Source: Chitinophaga caseinilytica (GTDB lineage Bacteria; Bacteroidota; Bacteroidia; Chitinophagales; Chitinophagaceae). Taken from it: 64,000 bases of DNA. Under the pieces are notes generated by a model. The model was given only the letters and a program-made list of their open reading frames with translations, was not told the DNA's origin and made no database searches. This document shows, piece after piece, positions 50,466-59,535 of this stretch; the first letter of the stretch is position 1; each line of letters opens with the position of its first letter. The stretch is taken from contig NZ_CP150096.1 of NCBI RefSeq assembly GCF_038396765.1, forward strand, positions 2,153,001-2,217,000, given 5' to 3'. Position numbers and translations under genes: made by a program.

Positions 50466-53400
50466 ATGAAAGCAAGTAAATTTCCTGCCGGCGCACCCGT
50501 GCCGGAGCCGGGGATGCAGCATCGCCGCCAACTTTTAACGCGGTGGGCCATCGGCGCAGTATGCGGTCTGTCGGCTTTATTGCCGGCCACGGGCGCACTG
50601 GGCCAGCAGACCTTCCCCGTCAACGGCGTGGCCGAGCCCCGCGAAGGCTGTTACGCCTTCACCCATGCCACCATCGTTAAAGACGCGAAAACGACTTTGA
50701 AAGACGCAACCCTCGTTATCCGCGACGGAAAGATCGTGGCCGCCGGCCCCGGTGCCGCGGTCCCGAAAGACGCCGTGGTGGTCGATTGCCAGGGGAAGTT
50801 CATCTATCCCTCGTTCATCGACATCTACAGCGATTACGGAATGCCCTCCAACCAGCGGGGCGGTTCCGGCCGAGGATCGCAGCAATTCATTTCCGCTACC
50901 CGGGGCGCCTATAACTGGAACCAGTCCATCAAGCCGGAAGTGAACGCCGCACAACTTTTCGGGGCGGATGCCGGCAAAGCGGAAACACTCCGTGGACAAG
51001 GGTTCGGCGTCGTTCTTACGCATCAGCAAGACGGCATCGCCCGCGGGACCGGCGCGCTCGTGAGCCTGGCTTCCGACCGCGAAAACAAAACCATCATACG
51101 CGAGAAAGTCTCCTCGCATTACTCCTTCGATAAAGGCTCCTCCACGCAGGATTACCCCAGTTCCCTCATGGGCGCCATCGCGCTGCTGCGCCAGCAGTAC
51201 CTCGACGCGCAATGGTACAAGGGCAACCCCGCCGCAGAAGGCGTCAATCTGAGCCTCCAGGCCTGGAACGACCAGCAGCAGCTCGTCCAGATCTTCGATG
51301 CCGGGGATAAATGGAACGCGCTCCGGGCCGACAAGATCGGTGACGAATTTGGTGTGCAATACATCATCAAGGCCGGCGGCAATGAATATCAGCGCATGCC
51401 GGAAATGCTCGCGTCGAAAGCGCAGTTCATCCTGCCGCTGAACTTCCCCGCCGCCATGGATGTGGAAGACCCGGCAGACGCGCGCTTCGTGGCATTGGCC
51501 GATATGAAGCACTGGGAACTGGCATCCACCAACCCCGCCGCATTCGAAAAAGCGGGCATTCCGTTCGCACTGACGGCTGCCGACCTGAAAGACGCGAAAT
51601 CCTTTTTCACCAATCTCCGCAAAGCGATCGACAACGGCCTGTCCGAACAGAAAGCCCTGGAAGCCCTCACGCAAACGCCCGCCGCCATCCTGAAAGCGTC
51701 CGACAAAATCGGTTCGCTCGACGCCGGCAAACTGGCCAACTTCCTCATCGCCTCGGGACCCATTTTCGACGAAAGCACCATCCTGTACCAAAACTGGGTG
51801 CAAGGGAATAAATACCAACTGAAAGACGAAGGCTGGACCGATATCCGCGGGAAATACAACATCGTGCTCACGTATCCCAACAGTTCCGCAACGTATCCCG
51901 CGGAAATCAAGGGATCGCCGGCTGCGCCGTCTATCGTCAACAAAGACACCATTCCCGGCAAGATCGATGTGGCAGGCCCGCTGGTGACGATCGTGCTCAA
52001 CAACACGAAAGACAATACCCGCCAACTCCGCCTCAGTGGCGCTATCCGCTTCATGCAGGGCGCTATGGTCACCATGCGCGGATCGGGTGTGGACGACAAA
52101 GGCGTGCCCGTGAACTGGGAGGCCGTTCAAACCGCCACATTCGTAGCAAAGGCAGATACGGCTAAAAAGAAAACGCCGGAAGCATCAGGCAAAATCTACT
52201 ATCCGTTCGTGGGATATGGATTCGAGGAAATGCCGAAGCAGCAGGATATTCTCATCCGCAACGCCACGGTTTGGACGAACGAAAAAGAAGGAAAGATCGA
52301 AGGTACGGATGTGCTGATCCGCAACGGCAAGATCGCACAGATCGGTAAAGGCCTCGCCGCCGGGAGCGCCCGTGTTATCGACGGCACCGGCAAACATCTT
52401 ACGCCCGGCATTCTGGACGAGCACTCGCATATCGCGATCAGTCGCGGGGTGAACGAAGGAACGCAATCCGTTACCGCGGAAGTGCGCATCGCAGACGTGG
52501 TGAACCCGGACGATGTAAATATCTACCGCCAGTTGTCCGGCGGCGTAACATCTTCGCACCTGCTGCATGGTTCCGCCAATACCATCGGCGGCCAGAGCCA
52601 ATTGATCAAGCTGCGCTGGGGCGCGAACGCGGAAGACCTCAAGTTCGCAGGGACCGACGGTTTCATCAAATTCGCACTGGGCGAGAACGTGAAGCAGTCG
52701 AACTGGAACCTCCCTGCCCGCGTGCGTTTCCCGCAGACGCGGATGGGTGTGGAACAGGTGCTGGTGGATGCGTTCACCCGCGCGAGGGACTACGAGAAAG
52801 CCGGCCCCAACAAGCGCCGCGACCTCGAGCTGGACGCGCTCGTGGAAATCCTCAACAAAAAACGTTTCGTGACCTGTCACTCTTATGTTCAGAGCGAGAT
52901 CAATATGCTGATGAAAGTGGCCGACCGCTTCAACTTCAGCATCAATACTTTCACACACATCCTGGAAGGTTATAAAGTGGCCGACAAGATGAAGGCACAC
53001 GGGGCCGGAGGGTCTACTTTCGCCGACTGGTGGGCGTATAAAATGGAAGTGATAGACGCCATTCCGCAGAATGCGACCATTATGCAGCGTGTGGGCGTTA
53101 CCACCGCGATCAATTCCGACGACGCGGAAATGGCCCGCCGCCTCAACCAGGAAGCCGCTAAAAGCGTGAAATACGGTGGGATGGAAGAAGAGCTCGCCCT
53201 GAAAATGGTGACGCTGCATCCCGCGCAGCTCCTCCATGTTTCCGACCGCATCGGCAGTATCAAAACCGGTAAGGATGCGGATGTGGTGCTCTGGAGCGAT
53301 CATCCCCTCAGCATTTACGCCAAAGCCGAACAAACGATCGTGGACGGTATCGTTTACTTCGACCGTTCCCGCGACCTCGAGTTGCGCACCCGGATCGCAG

Positions 53401-53573
53401 GCGAACGTAACCGGCTGATCGCCAAAATGATAGGCGAGAAGAAGAAGGGAGGCCCCACCCAGAAAGCGGTGCCTTCACGGGAGGAGATCTATCATTGCGA
53501 AGATCTGCAGGCCGGCCATCAGCATCATATTCTGAACGATGTGGAAGATCACGACCACGCAAACAACCACTAA
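50466..53573 (+). CDS. Secreted double amidohydrolase-domain protein
   Basis: A 1035-residue protein with an N-terminal export segment (ATG 50466 or 50514). The first amidohydrolase-like domain (residues about 55-470) keeps the LVIRDGKIVAAG and GKFIYPSFID edges but has DIYSDYG where a metal-binding His-x-His should be. The second (about 600-1010) is complete-looking: ILDEHSHIA with His653 and His655, RFVTCHSYVQSEI, NTFTHILEGY and TTAINSDDAEMARRL. So catalysis is expected only in the C-terminal half. The substrate is unknown. The next amidohydrolase gene starts 1 nt after its stop. Confidence 0.87.
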   Translation: MKASKFPAGAPVPEPGMQHRRQLLTRWAIGAVCGLSALLPATGALGQQTFPVNGVAEPREGCYAFTHATIVKDAKTTLKDATLVIRDGKIVAAGPGAAVPKDAVVVDCQGKFIYPSFIDIYSDYGMPSNQRGGSGRGSQQFISATRGAYNWNQSIKPEVNAAQLFGADAGKAETLRGQGFGVVLTHQQDGIARGTGALVSLASDRENKTIIREKVSSHYSFDKGSSTQDYPSSLMGAIALLRQQYLDAQWYKGNPAAEGVNLSLQAWNDQQQLVQIFDAGDKWNALRADKIGDEFGVQYIIKAGGNEYQRMPEMLASKAQFILPLNFPAAMDVEDPADARFVALADMKHWELASTNPAAFEKAGIPFALTAADLKDAKSFFTNLRKAIDNGLSEQKALEALTQTPAAILKASDKIGSLDAGKLANFLIASGPIFDESTILYQNWVQGNKYQLKDEGWTDIRGKYNIVLTYPNSSATYPAEIKGSPAAPSIVNKDTIPGKIDVAGPLVTIVLNNTKDNTRQLRLSGAIRFMQGAMVTMRGSGVDDKGVPVNWEAVQTATFVAKADTAKKKTPEASGKIYYPFVGYGFEEMPKQQDILIRNATVWTNEKEGKIEGTDVLIRNGKIAQIGKGLAAGSARVIDGTGKHLTPGILDEHSHIAISRGVNEGTQSVTAEVRIADVVNPDDVNIYRQLSGGVTSSHLLHGSANTIGGQSQLIKLRWGANAEDLKFAGTDGFIKFALGENVKQSNWNLPARVRFPQTRMGVEQVLVDAFTRARDYEKAGPNKRRDLELDALVEILNKKRFVTCHSYVQSEINMLMKVADRFNFSINTFTHILEGYKVADKMKAHGAGGSTFADWWAYKMEVIDAIPQNATIMQRVGVTTAINSDDAEMARRLNQEAAKSVKYGGMEEELALKMVTLHPAQLLHVSDRIGSIKTGKDADVVLWSDHPLSIYAKAEQTIVDGIVYFDRSRDLELRTRIAGERNRLIAKMIGEKKKGGPTQKAVPSREEIYHCEDLQAGHQHHILNDVEDHDHANNH

Positions 53574-53574
53574 C

Positions 53575-54879
53575 ATGAAAAAAATATTCCTCTCCATCAT
53601 AGGGCTTACCGCCTCCCTGGCCACGCTGCGGGCGCAGGAAACGGTATATCCGGCAGGGTCGCAGAAAGGACTGGTGTTCCTCAAAAACGCCACCATTCAT
53701 ACCGGCGCCGGCCAGGTCATTGAACGCGGGACCATCGGGTTCAGCAACGGAAAAATCATAGCGGTGGGCGCGAATGTGGCCATCCCGGCAGACGACGTCC
53801 GCGTGTTCGACGTGCAGGGCCAGCACATTTATCCCGGCCTTATCGTGACAGACAGCAACCTCGGCCTCACCGAAGTGGAAAGCGTGCGTGCCACCAACGA
53901 TTACAGCGAAGTGGGGGAGATCAATCCGTCCATCCGCTCCATCGTGTCGTACAACACCGATTCCAAGATTATCAATACCCTGCGGACCAACGGGATCCTC
54001 CTGGCGCAGGTGGTGCCGGAAGGCGGACTGCTGACCGGCAGCTCGTCGGTAGTGCAGCTCGACGCCTGGAACTGGGAAGACGCGGCTTACAAAACCGATA
54101 ACGGCATCCATTTTTACATGCCCCGTCTCATGCCGCGCGCCAATCCCTTCGGTGCGGAAGCCCGCGGGCCGGGTGGCGATGCGGTGAAAGCGGCCATGGA
54201 CAAGATCGGCCAGGTGAAGGCTTTCCTGCGCGACGCCAAAGCATATCTGGACGGCGGTTCCAAAAAGAATGGCACCAACCTGAAATACGAGGCGGTGAAA
54301 GGCCTGTTCGACGGAAGCCAGAAGTTCTTCATCCACTGTGATCTCATGAAGGAAATGGTGATAGCCGCGGATATGAAGCAGGAATTCGGGCTGGATGTGG
54401 TGATCGTTGGCGGGACTGACAGCTGGATGATCGCCGATATGTTGAAGAAGAACGGCATTCCGGTGATCCTGTCGCAGCCGCACAGTCTGCCGGTGATGCA
54501 GGACGACGATGTGGACCAGCCTTATAAAACCCCTGCGCTCCTGCAGAAAGCCGGTGTGCTGTTCAGTATTTCGAACGAGGGGTTCTGGCAGCAGCGGAAC
54601 CTTCCATTCAACGCCGGAACGGCCGGAGCGTATGGTTTGAGCAGGGAAGAAGCCCTCAGCGCTATCACCCTCAACGCGGCCAAAATCCTTGGGATCGCGG
54701 ATAAGACCGGCTCGCTGGAAGTGGGGAAGGACGCGAATATGGTGGTGAGCACGGGCGATATCCTGGATATGAAGTCGAGCGTGATCACGCGGGCGTACAT
54801 CCAGGGCCGGGAAATCGACCTGACAGACAAGCATAAACAGCTGTTTGAAAGATATAAGCATAAATATCAGTTGCAATAG
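53575..54879 (+). CDS. Secreted amidohydrolase-family protein, degenerate metal site
   Basis: A 434-residue protein from ATG 53575 with signal peptide MKKIFLSIIGLTASLATLRAQ. It has the composite-domain edges of amidohydrolases (FLKNATIHTGAGQVIERGTIGFSNGKIIAVG and GSLEVGKDANMVVSTGD). HIYPGLIVTDSNLGLTEV lacks the His-x-His metal ligands, like the first half of the neighbour. The pair probably works as a complex in the periplasm. It starts 1 nt after the upstream stop, so they are coupled. A dipeptidase or imidazolonepropionase-like role cannot be confirmed. Confidence 0.82.
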   Translation: MKKIFLSIIGLTASLATLRAQETVYPAGSQKGLVFLKNATIHTGAGQVIERGTIGFSNGKIIAVGANVAIPADDVRVFDVQGQHIYPGLIVTDSNLGLTEVESVRATNDYSEVGEINPSIRSIVSYNTDSKIINTLRTNGILLAQVVPEGGLLTGSSSVVQLDAWNWEDAAYKTDNGIHFYMPRLMPRANPFGAEARGPGGDAVKAAMDKIGQVKAFLRDAKAYLDGGSKKNGTNLKYEAVKGLFDGSQKFFIHCDLMKEMVIAADMKQEFGLDVVIVGGTDSWMIADMLKKNGIPVILSQPHSLPVMQDDDVDQPYKTPALLQKAGVLFSISNEGFWQQRNLPFNAGTAGAYGLSREEALSAITLNAAKILGIADKTGSLEVGKDANMVVSTGDILDMKSSVITRAYIQGREIDLTDKHKQLFERYKHKYQLQ

Positions 54880-54905
54880 ATTGATTTGCAATGGAAATGA
54901 TGAAG

Positions 54906-54933
54906 GCCGTCCGCACCAGCGGGCGGCTTTTTT
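54906..54933 (+). terminator. Terminator of the amidohydrolase operon
   Basis: A 9-bp stem (54906-54914 with 54919-54927, one G-U pair), 4-nt loop, T6. Confidence 0.88.
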
Positions 54934-55007
54934 CATGCCCTGGAAAAATCGTTGGGAGCTGCTGACATACCCTTGTCATATGGCGGGTTGAGATTTGTGG
55001 AAAAAAG

Positions 55008-55361
55008 ATGAGACAGCAGATAACAACGGCCCGTCTTTTCGGGCTGGAAGACATTTCGCCGGAGGAGGTGCTCCGGCGCCTGGGGGAGCCGGGTTTCCGG
55101 ATGGTGGACAATAATCCGTGCGCGTCGTACAAGCGGCACCATATTCCCGGTGCGCGGCATTTGGACCCGGGGGATTATGGGGCGGGGGATCTGGAATGCG
55201 GGAAGGAGGATACGATCGTTTTTTACTGTTCGGATGCCTTGTGCGGAGCGGCGCCCTATGCCGCGAAGCGCGCACGGAACATGGGTTTTGAGCATGTATA
55301 CGTCATGACCCAGGGGATTTCCCAATGGTTAAAAAACGGCTTCCCGACAAAAAATGTTTGA
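55008..55361 (+). CDS. Single-domain rhodanese
   Basis: A 117-residue cytoplasmic protein with the rhodanese fold: VLRRLGEPGFRMVDNNPCASYKRHHIPGARHL, then FYC74SDALCGAAPYAAKRA with Cys74 as the expected persulfide-forming residue and VMTQGISQWLKNGFP at the end. Such proteins carry sulfane sulfur; the partner is unknown. It ends 50 nt before the small gene of the AT-rich cassette that follows. Confidence 0.82.
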   Translation: MRQQITTARLFGLEDISPEEVLRRLGEPGFRMVDNNPCASYKRHHIPGARHLDPGDYGAGDLECGKEDTIVFYCSDALCGAAPYAAKRARNMGFEHVYVMTQGISQWLKNGFPTKNV

Positions 55362-55411
55362 AAAAAGTTTTGTGTTCGGAGAAAAATTACTTTGAGCGCA
55401 AAACTTGTTTT

Positions 55412-55624
55412 ATGAAAAAGAAAACACCCAAATTTTACAAACCGATCTGTCGGTGGAAACAACTCGAAAACGTTCGCAAACGTATTGAGGAGGAAGATAA
55501 GGATTTGACGCCCGAGGAGGCGTTTAAAAGCTTGTACGAAGCGGGGTTGATCGATGAAAACGGCAACGAACCTGCGTGGATGAGTGATCCGGCAAATTTT
55601 ACAATGCGTTTTTTAAGGAGGTAG
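55412..55624 (+). CDS. Small protein, candidate antitoxin of the ART cassette
   Basis: A 70-residue protein from ATG 55412 (the frame runs back to 55325 but overlaps the rhodanese). It is charged and helical (RWKQLENVRKRIEEEDKDLTPEEAFKSLYEAG), with no obvious DNA-binding fold. I do not recognise a family. It is AT-rich compared with neighbours and lies 33 nt before the putative ADP-ribosyltransferase. Size and position are those of an antitoxin or immunity partner; this is inferred from context only. Confidence 0.55.
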   Translation: MKKKTPKFYKPICRWKQLENVRKRIEEEDKDLTPEEAFKSLYEAGLIDENGNEPAWMSDPANFTMRFLRR

Positions 55625-55657
55625 ATTTTTTGTTTGTTAACCTTACAATGAAATTCA

Positions 55658-56332
55658 ATGGGTTTTCGAAACGTGGTTTTTGGTTATCATGGCTGCGATG
55701 CAAGGTTGGCATCGCAGCTTTTACATGTCAAGCAGAAAATTCGCATTAGTAGAGGTGAATTTGAATGGCTGGGTCATGGTATGTATTTCTGGGAGAATAA
55801 CCTGGAAAGGGCGCGGGAATGGGCCAAAGAAAAAAGCAGGCAAGGGCTGATCGATACGCCAGCCGTTATTGGAGCCGTATTGGATTTGAAGAATTGTTGC
55901 GATTTTTCTGATAAGTATTATTTGGACTTGTATCAAACCTACTGTATGCAAATGCAACGACGGTACCAGTCGAAGAATATGAGGATGCCTGTTAATTTCG
56001 CACCTGCTGGGTCCATTCCCAAAGATCGTGTTTGCCGGAAGTTGGATTGCGCGATAATTGAGTGGATGCATGAGCGAATGCAGTATTTAAATTCTCGTCA
56101 GGCCGGCATTGCGGATACTTCCGAGCTTCCGCCGTTCGATTCCGTCAGAGGGTTGTTCACCGAAGGCCATCCTGTATTCGAAGGCTCTGGTATTTATCGG
56201 AATACGCACATTCAGATTTGTATCCGCAACCCGGAATGTATCCTGGGATATTTCCTTCCCCGGGAAGGAGAGATGGATGAGATAGAAGGGTTCGAAGTGG
56301 AGGAGTCTCCGGCTTTGATTCGATGGAATTAA
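55658..56332 (+). CDS. Putative PARP-like ADP-ribosyltransferase toxin
   Basis: A 224-residue protein without a signal peptide. Residues 9-14 are GYHGCD and 36-46 are EWLGHGMYFWE, followed by RAREWA. This closely follows the PARP-type H-Y-E pattern (His11 in HG, Tyr43 in GxYF). A C-terminal block RNTHIQICIRNPECILGYF puts Gln186 where the third catalytic residue of PARP-like folds sits. The family is familiar as uncharacterised proteins; I assign ART-like activity by motif only. Codon use is AT-rich beside GC-rich neighbours, suggesting transfer. The preceding 70-residue gene may be its antitoxin. No good ribosome site precedes ATG 55658. Confidence 0.62.
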   Translation: MGFRNVVFGYHGCDARLASQLLHVKQKIRISRGEFEWLGHGMYFWENNLERAREWAKEKSRQGLIDTPAVIGAVLDLKNCCDFSDKYYLDLYQTYCMQMQRRYQSKNMRMPVNFAPAGSIPKDRVCRKLDCAIIEWMHERMQYLNSRQAGIADTSELPPFDSVRGLFTEGHPVFEGSGIYRNTHIQICIRNPECILGYFLPREGEMDEIEGFEVEESPALIRWN

Positions 56333-56365
56333 AAATAAAACCCCGGAGCCCTAAAGCCTCCGGGG
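56331..56365 (-). terminator. tyrS terminator
   Basis: An 8-bp stem (56341-56348 with 56358-56365) followed on the minus strand by TTTTATTTTT. It lies 33 nt past the tyrS stop and reaches the end of the convergent ART gene. Confidence 0.85.
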
Positions 56366-56397
56366 TCAATAACGAACCTCACTTATCGAGAAAAAAA

Positions 56398-57678
56398 CTA
56401 AATGATCTTCACCAGGTAATAATTCTTCTTCCCCTTTTGGAAAAGAATGCTATTGGCGTTCAGCAGCGACGATCCGTCGATCTTCAGGTCGATTGCGGTC
56501 AGCTTTGAGCCGTTCATGCTCACGCCTCCGCCCTGGATCGTTTTGCGCGCTTCGCCTTTGCTGGGGAACACGCCCGCTTCTGCGAGGAAAGTAACCACGT
56601 CTTTTCCTGCTTCCAACACGGCGGCGGGCATTTCAAACTTTACTACGCCCGTAAACACCTGCATCAGTTCTTCTTCAGAAAGCTCACGTAACGAATCGAT
56701 GGAAGTGTTGAAGAGCTTATCAGTGGTTTTAACAGCGTTGAGGTATTCTTCTTCGCCGTGTATGAAGCTCGTCACTTCCTGCGCGAGTTTCTTCTGCAGC
56801 ACGCGTTTGCTCGCGTCCTGGCGGTGTTCGGCGATCAGGTCGTTGATCGTAGCTTCTTCAAGGAAGGTGAAGATCCTGATGTAATTTTCCGCATCGTCAT
56901 CGTCGGAACGCAGCCAGAACTGGTAGAATTCGTACGGACTGGTCTTTGCCGCATCGAGCCAGATATTCCCGCTTTCGGACTTGCCGAATTTGGTACCGTC
57001 TTTCTTCTTGATCAGCGGACAGGTGAAGGCATATCCCTCGCCGCCGCCCATACGGCGAACGAGCTCCGTTCCGGTAACGATATTGCCCCACTGGTCGGAG
57101 CCGCCCATCTGCATTTTGCAGTTCTTCGTCTTGTATAAATGGTAGAAGTCGTACCCCTGGATCATCTGGTAAGAAAACTCCGTGAACGACATGCCGCTGT
57201 CGCCTTCGAGGCGTTTCTTCACGGAATCTTTCGCCATCATGTAATTGACGGTGATGTGCTTGCCTACGTCGCGGATGAAGCTGAGGAACGAAATGTCTTT
57301 GAACCAGTCGTAGTTGTTCACCATTTCCGCATAATTGGATTTCGACGGGTCGAAGTCCAGGTATTTCTCCAGCTGGGCTTTGATGCTGCTCAGGTTGTGC
57401 TGCAACGTGTCCAGGTCGAGCATTTTGCGTTCTTCTGCTTTGAAGGAAGGGTCGCCCACCATGCCGGTGGCGCCGCCTACGAGTGCGAGCGGCTTGTGGC
57501 CGGCGCGCTGCAGGTGTTTGAGCAGCATGATGGGAACGAGGTTGCCCACATGCAGCGAGTCCGCCGTCGGGTCAAATCCCACGTAGGCGGTCGTCATTTC
57601 CTTTTCCAGCTGTTCTTCCGTGCCTGGCTTGATATCCTGTATCATACCGCGCCAGCGCAATTCCGATATTAGATTCAT
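56398..57678 (-). CDS. tyrS: Tyrosyl-tRNA synthetase
   Basis: A 426-residue class I synthetase charging tRNA-Tyr; ATG 57678 gives the standard start [11 protein letters not shown], so the frame up to 57741 is not used. The HIGH-like motif is His43-Val-Gly-Asn46, and the KMSKS-like motif is Lys230-Phe-Gly-Lys-Ser234. [12 protein letters not shown] is the tyrosine-binding block, and a C-terminal S4 RNA-binding domain covers about 360-426. It ends in a strong terminator and starts 59 nt after the adenosyltransferase stop. Confidence 0.97.
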   Translation of the reverse strand: MNLISELRWRGMIQDIKPGTEEQLEKEMTTAYVGFDPTADSLHVGNLVPIMLLKHLQRAGHKPLALVGGATGMVGDPSFKAEERKMLDLDTLQHNLSSIKAQLEKYLDFDPSKSNYAEMVNNYDWFKDISFLSFIRDVGKHITVNYMMAKDSVKKRLEGDSGMSFTEFSYQMIQGYDFYHLYKTKNCKMQMGGSDQWGNIVTGTELVRRMGGGEGYAFTCPLIKKKDGTKFGKSESGNIWLDAAKTSPYEFYQFWLRSDDDDAENYIRIFTFLEEATINDLIAEHRQDASKRVLQKKLAQEVTSFIHGEEEYLNAVKTTDKLFNTSIDSLRELSEEELMQVFTGVVKFEMPAAVLEAGKDVVTFLAEAGVFPSKGEARKTIQGGGVSMNGSKLTAIDLKIDGSSLLNANSILFQKGKKNYYLVKII

Positions 57679-57737
57679 GAAATGGTGAAAAATTTTTGCA
57701 AAGTTACGTTTATATCGACGAATAATCGCCCTTTTTA

Positions 57738-58298
57738 TCACATCCGGGGCCGCCAGGGGAGTTCTTCCACCTGTAACTGATGCCCCACATACCGCGCCAG
57801 CATGAACAGGTAATCGCTCAGCCGGTTGATATATTGCAGCACGAGCGGCTCAACCGGTTGTCCTTCGTCCATCAGCGCCACGCACAGCCGTTCCGCCCGC
57901 CGGCAAACGCACCGGGCGATATGGCAATGCGATACGGCTACGTGGCCGCCGGGCAGGATGAAATGTTTCATTTCCGGTAAGGTCGCGTCCATTTTGTCCA
58001 TCGCGTCTTCCAGCATTTTAACGTCTTCTTCGTGGAGATCGGGCCGTTTCATTTTGGATTCCTTCTCCGGGTCGGTGGCCAGGGAGGCGCCGATGGTGAA
58101 TAGGCGGTCCTGCGATTCGCGGAGCATGGCGCGCACGTCGGGGTCGGTCATATGATCGTTGACGAGGCCGATCCAGGAGTTCAGTTCGTCTACGGTGCCG
58201 TAAGTTTCGATGCGGAGGTGCCCTTTGGAGACTTTGGTGCCCCCGATGAGGGAAGTCTTGCCTTTGTCGCCCGTTTTGGTATATATTCTGAAAGCCAT
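57738..58298 (-). CDS. PduO-type cob(I)alamin adenosyltransferase
   Basis: A 186-residue ATP:cob(I)alamin adenosyltransferase making adenosylcobalamin. Motifs are [13 protein letters not shown] (ATP-binding N-terminus), [17 protein letters not shown], and CRRAERL with [13 protein letters not shown] [16 protein letters not shown]. The family forms trimers. It is upstream of tyrS on the same strand and separated from the ABC gene by a terminator. Mutases using adenosylcobalamin are not in the window. Confidence 0.94.
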   Translation of the reverse strand: MAFRIYTKTGDKGKTSLIGGTKVSKGHLRIETYGTVDELNSWIGLVNDHMTDPDVRAMLRESQDRLFTIGASLATDPEKESKMKRPDLHEEDVKMLEDAMDKMDATLPEMKHFILPGGHVAVSHCHIARCVCRRAERLCVALMDEGQPVEPLVLQYINRLSDYLFMLARYVGHQLQVEELPWRPRM

Positions 58299-58325
58299 AA
58301 TGCAGGGTTTTGGGCGAATGTACTG

Positions 58326-58359
58326 AAAAAAGCGGCCCCGGTGGTTGACCGGGGCCGCT
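58326..58359 (-). terminator. Terminator after the ABC ATPase gene
   Basis: A 12-bp GC-rich stem (58331-58342 with 58348-58359), 5-nt loop, and on the minus strand a T run (complement of 58326-58331). It separates the ABC/gatC unit from the adenosyltransferase. Confidence 0.88.
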
Positions 58360-58384
58360 TTCGATATCTTGAAGAAAAGCCGGT

Positions 58385-59095
58385 TTATCTGGCTACCGCT
58401 TCCCTTACGGGGTTCATTTTGTCGGATTCCACGAGGCCGTCGCGCAGGCGGATGATGCGGCGGGCGTGTTCGGCGATGTCTTCCTCGTGCGTAACCAGCA
58501 CTACGGTGTTGCCGCCGGCGTGGATTTTCCCAAAAATGTCCATGATTTCGATGGATGTTTTGGTATCCAGGTTACCGGTGGGCTCGTCGGCCAGGATGAG
58601 CGAGGGGTCGTTCACCAGTGCCCGGGCGATGGCCACGCGTTGGCATTGGCCGCCGGAAAGCTCGTTGGGCTTGTGTTTGTATCTTTCGCCAAGACCAACC
58701 TTTTCAAGCATGGCGCGGGCTTTGTCTTCCCGTTCCCGCTTGCTGATGCCGGCGTAGATGAGGGGAACGGCCACGTTTTCGAGTGCGGTGAGGCGGGGCA
58801 TGAGGTTGAACTGCTGGAATACGAACCCGATCTCCTGGTTGCGGATGCGGGCCAGTTCGTTATCCTCCATCCTGCTCACATCGTGCCCGCTGAGGATATA
58901 ACTGCCGGCGGTGGGTGTGTCCAGCGCGCCGAGGATGTTCATCAGGGTGGATTTGCCGGAGCCGGAGGGCCCCATGAGGGCTACGTATTCGTTGCGGCCA
59001 ATGTCCAGGCTCACGCCTTTGAGGACAGGCAGCTCGTTTTTGCCGATGAAATAGCTTTTCCGGATGCCTTCCAGGTGGATAACGGATTGGGTCAT
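58385..59095 (-). CDS. ABC transporter ATP-binding protein, MacB/LolD type
   Basis: A 236-residue ATPase: Walker [10 protein letters not shown] (42-50), Q-loop in [10 protein letters not shown], signature LSGGQ (146-150), Walker B LILADEP with Asp170 and Glu171, and an H-loop in [11 protein letters not shown]. Sequence style ([31 protein letters not shown]) matches the MacB/LolD/FtsE group, which drives lipoprotein sorting or efflux through a separate permease. No permease gene is next to it. It starts 1 nt after the gatC stop, so the two are co-transcribed. Confidence 0.92.
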   Translation of the reverse strand: MTQSVIHLEGIRKSYFIGKNELPVLKGVSLDIGRNEYVALMGPSGSGKSTLMNILGALDTPTAGSYILSGHDVSRMEDNELARIRNQEIGFVFQQFNLMPRLTALENVAVPLIYAGISKREREDKARAMLEKVGLGERYKHKPNELSGGQCQRVAIARALVNDPSLILADEPTGNLDTKTSIEIMDIFGKIHAGGNTVVLVTHEEDIAEHARRIIRLRDGLVESDKMNPVREAVAR

Positions 59096-59096
59096 A

Positions 59097-59387
59097 TTAT
59101 TTCTTGATTACTTTGGGAACGCTGAAATATTCGTCTGTGTGGACGGGTGCGTTGCGAAGCCCTTCTTCCCGGGTAATGGCCGGGAGCACAGCGTCTTCGC
59201 GGAAAACGTTGGCGTCGCGGGTCATGTGCAGCAGTGGTTTCACATCTGTCGTGTCCAGTTCGTTCAGTTTCTCCACAAAGGTGATCATCCGCTGGAGGTC
59301 CTGCCGGATGGTTTCCCCTTCTTCCTGGCCGATTTCCAGTCTTGCCAGCGTAGCCAGCTGCCGGATCAGGGCGTCATTCACTTCCAT
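59097..59387 (-). CDS. gatC: Asp/Glu-tRNA amidotransferase subunit C
   Basis: A 96-residue GatC. Typical features are [19 protein letters not shown], then [20 protein letters not shown] and a C-terminal [19 protein letters not shown]. GatC stabilises the GatA-GatB complex that amidates mischarged Glu-tRNA(Gln) or Asp-tRNA(Asn). gatA and gatB are not in the window, as is common in this phylum. It heads a two-gene unit with the ABC ATPase. A TATTTTTG sequence (59462-59455, minus) may be its -7 box. Confidence 0.94.
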   Translation of the reverse strand: MEVNDALIRQLATLARLEIGQEEGETIRQDLQRMITFVEKLNELDTTDVKPLLHMTRDANVFREDAVLPAITREEGLRNAPVHTDEYFSVPKVIKK

Positions 59388-59535
59388 GTGTTTAAATTAA
59401 CGATTTAAAGCTAATAAAATGTATTCATATAACCGATAAATGTGATCGGTCGTACAAAAATAGGGATTATTGGGCGGGATGTGGATGTATCCTTTCCCAA
59501 AAGCCTTGTTAAAATTTCTTATTTTGCGGCCCGAT

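Noticed and set aside
57738..58384. Cobalamin riboswitch before the adenosyltransferase
   Set aside because: The 86-bp upstream gap is filled by the terminator of the ABC gene, with no room for or sign of a B12 box.
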